Assembly: GCA_011316305.1 (NCBI GenBank)
Contig: SAUG01000061.1
Location: 124,001-188,000, forward strand
DNA from: Rusavskia elegans
Lineage: Eukaryota; Ascomycota; Lecanoromycetes; Teloschistales; Teloschistaceae
Direction: 5' to 3'
DNA: 64,000 nucleotides
The notes under the pieces were generated by a model that searched no databases, was not told where the DNA came from, and was given only the letters and a program-made list of their open reading frames with translations. The stretch's first letter is position 1, and each line of letters starts with the position of its first letter. Of this stretch, positions 54,341 to 64,000 are shown in pieces. Both the position numbers and the translations under genes were made by a program.

Positions 54341-56321
54341 GCTTTTATCGAGGGCGGGCTCGTTACAACAGATGGAAAGCCATGACCATCCCTCACCTGC
54401 AGCCAGATGGGGGAACTGGTCGCAAGACTGACTCTTGTGGTTTGCAAGTCTTCCACCAGCAAAGGCCAAGGAAGTTCGCGGGTCTTTCAGGTTACAGCAA
54501 TACCCACTTCTCCGCCTCTGCAGAAAGTAGATCGACGCGACTATCGCTTTTCTTCCTAGGAATCCTCCTCTTCGATTCTTGGGGCGTCTGAGAAGCCACT
54601 TCAGATTTCGGACTTCTCAGGCCAAGTGAATCAATCACTATCATCCAGCGATCATTCTTTGAGACCTCACAAGTCCACAGTGGAGGCCAGCAAAGTCGTT
54701 CTTCCCGGGTCAGATAACCTACAACCTGCAAAGCTCGAAGTCTATCCGAGCTTGGCAATAGTGGTATCATATGTACAGGCATTATCCTGTTGTCTTCAAA
54801 GGCATATGACTACCATTGTTGTCTCGATTCTTCCGGGATCTCTGGAAAATGCACCAAGTAAACATTGGCTATCCTCTGCAAGCGACTGCTAAAGTTGGGT
54901 TTCCAGCAACTCGTCCGCTTACTGTTAAGGAAATGTATTCCGGTACTATGCTAGCAGACGACGGAGCGCATACTCTGTGGCTTTACGGCGGTTGACGATG
55001 ACTTGACCAATATATACTTTCTCTGGGCCACACCCGGTCCCCTTACCTTCTGGAGCTAGGTCAAAGACAAGTCAAAAGCCAGGAACGATGAAGGTCGCAA
55101 GAAGCTGAAGGGAAAGCTAGATTCGGAGTCCAGCAGAAAGCACTAGAGGAAATGAAGAAGTGAAGCATGATGAAAGAATAAACAATGACCGCCCTACCTG
55201 ACCATTGGGGCCATCGCCTGAAGGGAATCGAGCAAAGAAGCGTTTAGACCAAGAAAGGCTTTCTAGGAAGAGGTTCCTGAAGAAGCACATCAGCAGATAG
55301 GTTTTCCGTCGTGAAGCAAGCTGGGATGAATTCCGCTTTTATCCACAGCATCTCGTACAGAAGCCTGCTACTCCGTTCATCGTTTTGATATGTATACATT
55401 GTACAAGCAACATCCAGCGAGTTCCTGAATGATTCGACATACCGACTTAAAAACGCAGTAGCATCTGTAGGAAGAAATGTTGAATTGGTGTTGTAAACCT
55501 CCAGCAGACCTCAAAATACCCACTAAGATCAAATCAGTCGTGGGGTCCCCATTTTGGTGTGGTTTTGAAGGTTCTCAGGTGTATTCATTGCCTTGTGAGC
55601 CAGTGACTCCGACAATGTGGGTCGTCACTGCCGCATGGCTGAGAAAGCCTGGCACGAGACAACCAAACTCCAACAACCTAACTCCAAAACCTTTTGTGAC
55701 GTTGTTGCCCCTGGATACGAGACGAAGCAGTTAGCACTGTTCAATTGGATTTGACTGTCTATAGCCGTGCAGGAGGAGCAAGTTTCAAGGCTCTCCATCA
55801 TCCATGCACAGGCAAATATGTTGTAAGGCTGACTCGGCTGATGGGGGCTGAAATAGCCGAGCTTCCGCGCTGCCACTACCCGGCGCTAATGATGAGAACC
55901 GCGCTAAGGTTATCTTAGGGCCTGCAGGGATTCTCCACGCTTTTTGGCTCCTGCTGCCTTGCCTTGAACATCATTACCTTACCGGCGTACCTCTGTCTGC
56001 GGCTTCCTTGTCGCTAACGATGACCCGGTGTATACGGAAGACAGCGACAGATTCCCAGGTAACTGGTGTCTCTCGATACACTGTCAACCCAGGAGGTAGT
56101 TGCCAGGTCACTCATCTGTGATGGAATCCCGGCCTTCATCAGTGAACACAAGTCACAACACCTCCAACTAACCAAGAGCCTTTGTTGCTATGGGCACAAG
56201 TGTTCAACGATTATATGCATCACTTTTCACGGCGAAATCTATTTCATCGGCTCCCTGATTACAAGCACCACCTATCTCTGCTGCCATCGTTCCACTGTCG
56301 ATCTTAATATCAGCCGTCAGT
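54341..56321. other. Decayed stretch before the UBE2Q-PARP gene
   Basis: About 2 kb with no intact gene. Near 55,660-55,800 the plus strand reads APGYETKQLALFNWI, stop, LSIAVQEEQVSRLSIIHAQA, which looks like degraded protein-coding DNA, possibly from a fungal membrane protein. The last few hundred bases should contain the promoter of the UBE2Q-PARP gene. Confidence 0.4.
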
Positions 56322-59300
56322 ATGCCTCGTAAAGCTTTCGTCCACGATCTACAACAATCCATCCAGACCTTTAGCCATTGTAGGGTGTCAGACGTGGCAT
56401 CTGGCGTCGAAGATGGATCCGTCACATTCACCTACACCTATCAGCCCGCAAGTCTCGCCATTGTCATCCAAGCACTGGTTACAGGTAAGTCCTTCTCCTT
56501 ACCCATTTGTCGACGACTAATTGTATCGCCTCTCAGATGTTGGCGAGTATCCCTCTTCTCACATGTACATGGTCTACACCACCTCGGAAAACATCCCTGC
56601 CCATCTCAGTACTGCTCTCGAAGATGTTGGGACGCTCGACGGCTGCAACGTCAGCCAAATGCTCTCTAAAGTCGCCAAAACACTTGACCAGGCCGACGCG
56701 GGCTCACAGGCCAACCCCCGGGACCCTGATGACGATGCCATGGACACCGACGACCATCTCGTCGATGGCTCCGACCCTGAAGTTGACGACGACAGCGACA
56801 TCGGCTCCGAGGAGATCTGGTCACCGGCATCTCCTTCCCGCAACGAAAACACCAGAACAGATCGTCGCAAATCCTCGGAGCTGCGGAGTCGGGGTGCCAT
56901 TCTATCCTCAAATCGAAGAATCAGGTCGGATCTTAGAGCGGTCAAGCAGGCTGGATTCCGCGTTGGTCACCTTGGAGGACTCATCGACAATGCTCAGGAC
57001 TGTTTTGTTACCGTCTCGATACGAGTCTCCAAGCTCGGTATATCGGAAGAAGCCATGCACGCATGGCACCTCAATCCCAACCAATACTTTCTTCTCCTAA
57101 TCCGATATGCGGCTGGTTATCAATCATTGGACGACCTCATAGCGTCCGGCAACTTTCACCGCTCTAAAGCAGTCAATTTTCGGGTGGGCTTGAGCCAGCA
57201 CTACAAGATTCCTCTCGACGAAGCTGTCCAGGCCTTCAGTCAGCTGAAAAAGAAGTATGGCAGCTCCAGCGGCAGTGGACCCTCGGAAAATACGGATGCG
57301 AACGAGACACCAGGAATAGGAACATCCAAGGGCTTGCAACCACTTTTCATCGGAGGTCCTTTACAAGACCTCATGAATGAGCGGCTCTTGGCCATGATCA
57401 ATTACCGTTCTGCCATGGGCTTTGGATGGGGAGGCGCTGAATCCTACTACATTGATCATCAGGGCTCAAATTTTTTAAGCGAAAACATCGTTGATAACAA
57501 GTACTATGCTCCCGAATCTTCAAGTCGAGCGGCCGCCCTACCCAAATTCGTGACCAACGATCACCTCGCAGCAGCCGTCACAAAGGCTTCCCTACCATTG
57601 ATAGCCATGCAATTCGCACTCCGCCATCTTGTCCGCTGCACCGAATTCTGCCTCGTATGCCATGAAAGAGTGGAAGCTGATTTCGAAGCCTTGAAGCCGT
57701 ATGTATGTTCGAAACCTCTCTGTTTGTATCAGTACATGGCTTTCGGGTTCGGACCCAGCATTGAGCACGACATCATTGCTCAACCGCACGTTGTGGATCT
57801 ACTCATCAGTTTCTGCTACTCGAGTGCGGCCTTCGGCACCCTCAAAAACCTTCCGACAGGGTTAGCGTTAGCAGTTCCATCACCTTCACTCATGCCTGCA
57901 CGAGCGCAATACCCCTATAGGACGTCGCCCTTCTCCTATACTCCCCATGAGAAAACAGAGCAAGTGAATGTCAAATCAAGCAACCCCTCCAAGTTCTACA
58001 AGGCAAAGTTTGACCAAGCAAAAATGGAACTCATTCTGTCTCCAGGCGAAATTGTTCTGTTCCCAAATCAATGGATCTTTGTCACGGTCCCTGGTACGGT
58101 CCAGCAACGCTTCCACTGCCGGGTGATCGAGGCTCTACATCCCACGATCCGTCTGGGTCCACCGGTCTGTGTGTCTGATGTTTCCGAACCTCAAGACTCC
58201 AAATCTCAATTTCAGACGACGGCCTTTAACCCACGAGGACCAGGCAGTTCGCTTATAGACCCATCCCGCTTGCCGGTACCCACTCTCCCATCATCGGAAG
58301 CAACGAAAGCTGCTAAATATCCTGAAGTGGATTTTATCGTTTACGATCAGAATTACGATGATCTCCCCTTTGCGGACAAGCAGTATACAACGTGCATGCT
58401 CTTGGAAACCCTACCTGGTGTTCTAGACATGAAGAGATATCTCCAAAGCAAAAGCGGGAAAGACATGAGTCTGAAAGAATGGCAAGATCGTATCAGCCCT
58501 GCTGCTGCTGGAGTCCTCCGATGGATAATCGCTTCCAATAGGTCTTGCATTGTTCAGGTCGATCATCTTGTGGACGGAAGTACCCATGCATCGGAGGAAC
58601 GAGTGTCTGGTATGCCACAGTGGATGCAGTTTCGATTTGCACAAGGAGCGCCCGATAAAGAGCAGCGGTTTATTCAGTCGATTCGGGATGTCACTGGCCA
58701 ACAGCAGTATCCTTCACTGTACGCTTGGCACGGATCGCCATTGCAAAACTGGCACTCGATCGTCCGAGAAGGGCTGCATTTCCAAGACACAGCCCACGGT
58801 AGAGCTTTTGGCCACGGAGTCTATCATGCTACCGATGTCTCGACAAGTCTGGGCTATAGTGGTAGTCATTATTATCATGGTGACGGCTCATCACCAGTAT
58901 CATCAGGGGGGTGGCCCCAGAGTCACCTCAAGATCAGCCAAGCCATTGCTCTCAACGAGATCGTGAACGCACCACTGCAATTTGTCAGCCACAATCCGCA
59001 TCTCGTTGTCGCCCAGCTTGATTGGATCCAGACGCGGTACTTATTTGTCAAGATCAATAATTCTACAATTTTCGATAAAGATGTTCCTCCCAAGGAAATC
59101 TATGCCCAAGATCCCAAGTACACACCCACGGGTTCTGATCGTCAGAAGATCGTCATTCCCATCACAGCCGTGAGCAAGTCCCGCAGACCTTTAACCACAG
59201 AGGCGAAGAATGGTGTCAAGAAGATGAAGACTGGGAATATTGTCGAGACGGATGATTGTGTATTTTTGAGCGATGATACCGACGTCGAAGACCTCCAGAT

Positions 59301-60136
59301 CTTGATAGACGACGAAGAGGGGCACGAAAACAAGCCGTCAGTGCCAGCCAAAAGCAGCCATTATTCCAATCTGGTCAAAGATAAAGTGAAGCTGAAGCCC
59401 TACGAAACACCAAAGACAGACTTTGTTCCTGGCACTTTAGACTCTACAAGTCTACCCCTTCTGGAACCCCCATCATTTGCCACGCCCATGGCAACAAAGG
59501 CTTTGCAGCGAGAACTCAACAGCACCCTTAAGATCCAAGATTCTCTGCCGGCGCATGAGCTCGGCTGGTACATCAACCGCGAGCTTCTCAACAACATGTA
59601 TCAGTGGATAATCGAGCTTCACTCTTTCGAATCGCACCTTCCCCTGGCCAAAGATCTGAAGGCGAAGGACCTGAAAAGCGTCGTCTTAGAAGTGCGCTTT
59701 GGTAAGGACTATCCGATGAGCCCACCATTCGTCCGCATTATTCGGCCGCGCTTCTTGAGTTTCATGGCCGGTGGAGGCGGGCACGTCACGGCTGGAGGAG
59801 CTCTATGTATGGAATTACTCACCAATTCGGGATGGAGCGCTGTTTCGAACATGGAGTCGGTACTCCTGCAGGTACGATTAGCGATGTCCTCGACAGATCC
59901 CAAGCCAGCGCGTCTGGAGCCTGGACCGGTGAGGGACTATGGTGTTGGGGAGGCGATCGAGGCATACATCCGAGCGTGCCACGCACACGGCGTTAGTATC
60001 CTTCTTTATACTCGAGAAAGTCGAGAGCTTGACTAATGGTTATATGCAACAGTGGACAGTGCCTCCGGATTTCCACTCAAGCTATGCAGTTGCCGATAAT
60101 CGCTATGATCGGCCACTTCCGATAGCCCCAGCATAA
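56322..60136 (+). CDS. UBE2Q-like ubiquitin-conjugating domain fused to a PARP domain
   Basis: Three exons (56322-56484, 56537-59991, 60053-60136) give 1,233 residues. The last exon adds WTVPPDFHSSYAVADNRYDR, the UBE2Q-type end; without that splice the protein stops at VSILLYTRESRELD. The PARP catalytic domain lies near 780-950: LYAWHGSPLQNWHSIVREGL with His786, then FGHGVYHATDVSTSLGYS with the tyrosine, and ALNEIVNAP. The strand HNPHLVVAQLD appears to lack the polymer-forming Glu, so mono-ADP-ribosylation or loss of activity is likely (inference). The E2 fold (about 1,060-1,210) has YPMSPPFVRIIRPRF and GGALCMELLTNSGWS with Cys1145. Acidic Leu/Ile-rich patches between the domains (DVEDLQILIDDEE) resemble SUMO-interacting motifs. 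The architecture is known in filamentous fungi; the substrate is not. Confidence 0.92.
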
Positions 60137-60535
60137 TGTTATCAGGATTCTTGCACAGTTGGCGCGGCATTTCGGGTAGGGATTCGTTGATACCCCTGGT
60201 GATAGGCATGGCACATGCTGGCATTGATAGCGGAAAATTTGCACTGCATCCATCTAGATGGTAAGGGGCAGTCACGGACTGGGAACAGGTGATGGATTAA
60301 AAGAAGAACTCTTTCGGCTCCGCTCGAGGTGTGGCAAAGACTAAGATACCAGTAGTAAGATAGTCACATAAGGTACGGTCTGCTATACTCAGATCTCCAG
60401 GCTTCGAAACTTGATGTCAAACGTCACGTGAGCGCGTATAAAATGTAAATTGCGGAATCGTTCCAGACTCAAGGCATCTCGTCTTCTCATTTCACTACTC
60501 GTAAAACAGCGACAGTAACGTCAAAAGTAGATACA
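60137..60535. promoter_or_regulatory. COG7 promoter region
   Basis: 399 bp between two rightward genes: 3' UTR of the UBE2Q-PARP gene, then the COG7 promoter. A TATA-like ATAAAATG at 60,438-60,445 stands about 90 bp before the start codon, preceded by CACGTGAGC (60,424), an E-box-like CACGTG. Confidence 0.4.
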
Positions 60536-61690
60536 ATGACTGCTTCCTTCGCCCATCCTACTCCAAAATCCACCTACTTGACCGATCCTCTCCTCCTCCC
60601 CTTTCTCGCCCCCTCCTTCTCCGCAACCTCCTACCTCAACACCACCCTCCCCTCCCCCCCGTCGAAAGCTCACGCCAATGCCCAACAACAGCCGCAACCC
60701 ACTCTCTCGGCCCTCGCCTCCCAAACCCAGTTCCAAATCTCCACCCTCAGCGCCCAGACGTCCCGCCTCTCCGCCACCCTTACGGCGCTCACAGACGATA
60801 TCCTCCGCTGTAGCAGCAGATTGACTTATGAGATCGAGGTTCTGCGCGGGGAGGCGAACGGGATGGCGGAAGCGTTAGGGGAGAGAGGGGAGTTGAATGA
60901 GGCCATCAAGACATTCATACCCGAGGGTCTTCCTTCTTCCTCCCTCAATGGAATTGGCAATGGCGCCAGCAATAGCAATGATGAAGATACCACAACCACC
61001 CACCAGCACCCACAAGATCAAGATCAAGATCAAGCACACCCACCCTCCAGAGACAGCAAACAGTGCAACAAAACCCCCTCCGCAACCGACCCACCCATCA
61101 CCCAACTCCGCACCCTCCTCCTCGTCCGCGCCTCCCTCACCTCCATCACGCGCATCTTCTCCCTCGCCCTATCCTGGCCTATGCCGCCCTCCCTCCTCCC
61201 CTCCAACACCACCTCCTCTCTCATATCCATAACATCACCCTCCTCGCAATCCGCGACCTCCTCCCTCGAAACGACGGGCCAGACGGCGCTCGCGAATATA
61301 AAACGCGAGATCGAAGGGATGTTGGTGGGCGGGGATATCGAGAAAGCGAGGGAGAGAGTAAGGGAGTTGAAGGGGTGTGTCGAGGTGTGGAAGGGTACGA
61401 GCGAGGAGAAGGCGAGGGGAAAATGGGTGGGGGAGGTGGAGGGGTGGGTTGAGGAGGTTGGTGGGGGGATGGTGAGGAGGGGGTTGGTGAGAGGGGAGGG
61501 AGGTGGGGGTGGGGGTGTTAGGAATGGGGATGGGCACGATAGGGTGGTGGGAGATGAGGTTAGGAAGGGGGATGGAGAGAGGAGGATTGGAGCGGGAGGG
61601 AGGAGTGGAGTAGAGCCAGCGGCGCCGGCGAGGACGGGGAGTGGAGCGGGTTTTTTGAGGAGGTTGAGGGATGAGATTTATATGGAATGA
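60536..61690 (+). CDS. COG7: Conserved oligomeric Golgi complex subunit 7
   Basis: Lobe-B subunit of the COG vesicle tether at the Golgi. 384 residues, one exon; fungal Cog7 proteins are much shorter than the 770-residue animal form. The N-terminus carries the fungal signature YLTDPLLLPFLAPSFSATSY, then a coiled-coil region QTQFQISTLSAQTSRLSATL, LTDDILRCSSRLTYEIEVLR (about 60-105). After a disordered, Gln/Asp-rich insert (145-180) the helices QLRTLLLVRASLTSITRIFS and TALANIKREIEGMLVGGDIE follow. The tail is Gly/Arg-rich and ends FLRRLRDEIYME. The assignment rests on this pattern. It pairs functionally with COG8 at 3.7-5.2 kb and is convergent with the next gene. Confidence 0.75.
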   Translation: MTASFAHPTPKSTYLTDPLLLPFLAPSFSATSYLNTTLPSPPSKAHANAQQQPQPTLSALASQTQFQISTLSAQTSRLSATLTALTDDILRCSSRLTYEIEVLRGEANGMAEALGERGELNEAIKTFIPEGLPSSSLNGIGNGASNSNDEDTTTTHQHPQDQDQDQAHPPSRDSKQCNKTPSATDPPITQLRTLLLVRASLTSITRIFSLALSWPMPPSLLPSNTTSSLISITSPSSQSATSSLETTGQTALANIKREIEGMLVGGDIEKARERVRELKGCVEVWKGTSEEKARGKWVGEVEGWVEEVGGGMVRRGLVRGEGGGGGGVRNGDGHDRVVGDEVRKGDGERRIGAGGRSGVEPAAPARTGSGAGFLRRLRDEIYME

Positions 61691-61907
61691 ATGCCGTGTT
61701 GGGTGTAGAGGAATAGGAAGAGTGAATAGGGATCCACAAGTTCAAGATCAAATGAGATTGCTTGCACAGGTATCATCGCCAGTGAATCATACCCTATCAT
61801 ACATACATTTCGACCCTACGCTATGCATCAAGGCATAGTACCCCCTATACCAACAACACCACGACCCTCAACCAACATGTCTCCAACCCAACAAACATCC
61901 AGCTAAA

Positions 61908-64000
61908 TCAAAGCACATAAACAACCCCTCCACCATCAACCTCCCTATTCCGCTCCGTCCACCTCCCCCCATCTCCACCCGCCTTCACCCCCGCCCGATC
62001 CCCCCGGCCCAGCTCCGCATCCCCATCCTGGACATCCACCGCCCACTGCGCCACAAACGCACTCAGGACCGTCCGCCTATCAATCCACTCCCCGGCCCCC
62101 TTACCCCATTGCTTTTTATTCCCACCTTGGAATAACGCTTCTTCCACGCCCTTGAACGTACCTCTCTTGTATAGCGTCTGCATGAAGCGTTCCACAACCG
62201 TACAATCAGTCTTCGTGATCTTTTTAGCCCATTGGTTCACACTGACGACGGTGCCGAGCCAAGAGGCTGAGAGCGATTTGGAATCGTACGGATACGCGGA
62301 GGGAGTGGTGGAGATTTGGCGAGTGATGTGGATGAGAGCCCACCAGTGGGAGGGTTGCCAGGGCATGTAGGATGGTACGGGTCCGACATCGACTTCTGAG
62401 AGTTTGATGATTTTCTTGGGTTTAGTTGGGAGGGGGATAGCTGCCGCTGCTGTTGAAGTGGAAGATGTGTTGGTCCATATTGGTAGGAGAGATGTTACAC
62501 AGGTGAACCAGGAGGAAGGGGCTGGTGGAAGTGGAGGAGCAGATACTTCGGTAAGAGAATCCGACGTTTTTGTTTCTGCTGTGAATCTTACTTTCTTTGA
62601 GGTGCTGGCTTTGGGTGTTCGTGCGAGGCAGGATGGTGTTCGTGGTTCGGGTACCTCCTCGGATATGCCTGTTTTTGATGATGCGGGTGTGTTGACGTCG
62701 AACATATCCACCTGAGTTCCTTCGTCTAGTGGACTGGTAATGTCGTCTTGCATGAAGTGGTGGCTGAGGAGAGTCGACTCGATATCCTCGTCGTCGGTGA
62801 AAGAATCATCGCTATCCTCAGCTTCGTAGGTCGAATCTTCCGAGTCACTACTGTCGAATGGTTGGTTCAGGAAAGTCTGTCTCTGCTGGTGAGAAGGACT
62901 TTTCTCAACTTGAGCCTCTTCCTCGCTCGTCGGCGATGGCAGTGATACTTCCAGAGCCGATTTTGAATCTTTAGAAATAGATTGTCCTTCTATATCATCG
63001 CTTGCTCCATCGGCGTTCAAGGCTGAGAACCCAGGCATCGACGACTCAGAGACCCTGGAGTCCACTACGTTGTGCCGCATGGGGACTACGGGTTTTGGGC
63101 GTGGGGCCCCAGCGTAACTCGGTTGCCAGAAGAGGTCCGAGTCATTGGGTGCCGGACTTGAGCTTTGTATATCTTGAGTCTTACGCATCCATGGACTGGG
63201 TATCTGACTCCTACGTGGTTTCCTTGGCTCATTCTGAAGAAAGATGGGAGGGATATCTGAAGTTAACGGATGGGAACCAGAAACCTGGGCTTCCTCTTGC
63301 CAAATATCACCGTCGTCTTCGTACGTTGCTTCGGCGGAGCCTTCCTCCTCGTCATCGCTTTCAATGACGATTACTTGGCTTGAGTTGGCCTCGCGGATCT
63401 GCTTGCTGATCGCTTCGCGCTCTCGTTGATATCCCACTTCTCTCTCCAACATCGTCTGGTTGATGGATGATAGCTCGTCTTCAATGATGTCAGCCCCAGT
63501 TGCAGATACCTTGGCCAGATTCGCCTGTACAGCATTAGACTGCATTGTGTCAAATTTCCAGCTCATTCGATCATTGTATACACTTGCCTCGCTTCTAGCA
63601 GGGCTTGGTAGTTGAGGATTAGAGAACGGGGGCGACTTCATCAATGCCCCATCTGGGATCTTGAGGCTATACTTCTCCGTTGCAGGCAGCTCAGGATGTT
63701 TGACCTTTGAGTTGGGAGCAAACACATCTTCGTTGGCTTGCTCACCAGAACGGCCGATTTTTGGATTCTGTCTCTTAGCGAGCTCTTCACCAAGTCTCAA
63801 CCCTGCTCGGAGCTCTCGACAGGTGCCAGGGCCAAAGCCGTTGAAGAGTTGGTCTAGTCGCTCCTTGGGTGACGTTGTCGAAGACATTGGCGAGGAATGG
63901 TTGAGCCATGGCGTCAATGTCGCTGGATTCTGGCGCTGTCTTGCCGGGCTCAAGACACCCTGTAGGGCAATCCCGGCACGTACTACACGAGCAAGCCTCG
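61908..64000 (-). CDS. Uncharacterised nuclear-type protein with SUMO-interacting motif (5' end outside window)
   Basis: An open frame runs from the stop at 61,908 to the right edge, at least 697 codons, so the start lies beyond the window or at MSSTTSPKERLDQLFNGFGP (about 63,885) if the upstream part is not coding. Residues near 195-205 read QVIVIESDDEEE, a textbook SUMO-interacting motif. The middle is acidic, Ser-rich and probably disordered. The C-terminal third looks globular: VPSYMPWQPSHWWALIHITR, SASWLGTVVSVNQWAKKI, VVERFMQTLYKRGTFKGVEE, RRTVLSAFVAQWAVDVQDGD. A short helical segment (LEREVGYQREREAISKQIRE) precedes the SIM. I do not recognise the family. It is convergent with COG7 (217 bp between stops). 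Confidence 0.7.
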   Translation of the reverse strand, partial: RLARVVRAGIALQGVLSPARQRQNPATLTPWLNHSSPMSSTTSPKERLDQLFNGFGPGTCRELRAGLRLGEELAKRQNPKIGRSGEQANEDVFAPNSKVKHPELPATEKYSLKIPDGALMKSPPFSNPQLPSPARSEASVYNDRMSWKFDTMQSNAVQANLAKVSATGADIIEDELSSINQTMLEREVGYQREREAISKQIREANSSQVIVIESDDEEEGSAEATYEDDGDIWQEEAQVSGSHPLTSDIPPIFLQNEPRKPRRSQIPSPWMRKTQDIQSSSPAPNDSDLFWQPSYAGAPRPKPVVPMRHNVVDSRVSESSMPGFSALNADGASDDIEGQSISKDSKSALEVSLPSPTSEEEAQVEKSPSHQQRQTFLNQPFDSSDSEDSTYEAEDSDDSFTDDEDIESTLLSHHFMQDDITSPLDEGTQVDMFDVNTPASSKTGISEEVPEPRTPSCLARTPKASTSKKVRFTAETKTSDSLTEVSAPPLPPAPSSWFTCVTSLLPIWTNTSSTSTAAAAIPLPTKPKKIIKLSEVDVGPVPSYMPWQPSHWWALIHITRQISTTPSAYPYDSKSLSASWLGTVVSVNQWAKKITKTDCTVVERFMQTLYKRGTFKGVEEALFQGGNKKQWGKGAGEWIDRRTVLSAFVAQWAVDVQDGDAELGRGDRAGVKAGGDGGRWTERNREVDGGGVVYVL

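Overview
The window is nuclear DNA of a filamentous ascomycete (Pezizomycotina); I cannot place it below that level. The evidence is compact genes with 48-110 nt introns (GT..AG, CTRAY branch points), a fungal gene set (GH72 glucanosyltransferase, WSC protein, UBE2Q-PARP fusion, Dor1/COG8), and AT-rich blocks showing repeat-induced point mutation (RIP; CpA to TpA).

Layout. 1.9-10 kb is housekeeping: PRPP synthetase, COG8, mitochondrial seryl-tRNA synthetase (divergent from COG8), an AsaB/CmcJ-type oxygenase and a GPI-anchored GH72 enzyme. 10.7-14.3 kb is a RIP-destroyed LTR retrotransposon with two 407-bp LTRs and a 5-bp target duplication. 15.7-21.7 kb holds a secreted WSC protein, Sds3 (Rpd3L), PIG-H/Gpi15 and an RS-extended Hub1. 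22-33 kb is sparser: an F-box protein, two genes each broken by a single-base frameshift, a RIP relic, a single-pass membrane protein and a DHA2-type MFS transporter.

33.6-56 kb is an accessory island. It starts with an intron-bearing tRNA-Thr gene and contains relics whose internal stops are almost all TAA/TAG: a ParB-like gene, a membrane-protein relic, Ty3/gypsy protease and integrase fragments, a MITE-like inverted repeat, and a 1,220-codon frame with 16 UAR stops ending in a normal TGA. Next come a second AT-rich block with a solo LTR of the 10.7-kb family (own target duplication) and a 1,014-codon Ulp1-protease/Myb-like gene with 39-residue tandem repeats and one in-frame TAG. From 56.3 kb the sequence returns to conserved genes: a UBE2Q-PARP fusion, COG7 and a partial protein with a SUMO-interacting motif.

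Functional links are loose. COG7 and COG8 are lobe-B subunits of one Golgi tether. PIG-H makes the GPI anchor that the GH72 enzyme needs. Hub1, the Ulp1-like protease and the E2-PARP protein all concern ubiquitin-like modifiers. Exon joins were inferred by eye from splice signals and family conservation; none has been tested against RNA.
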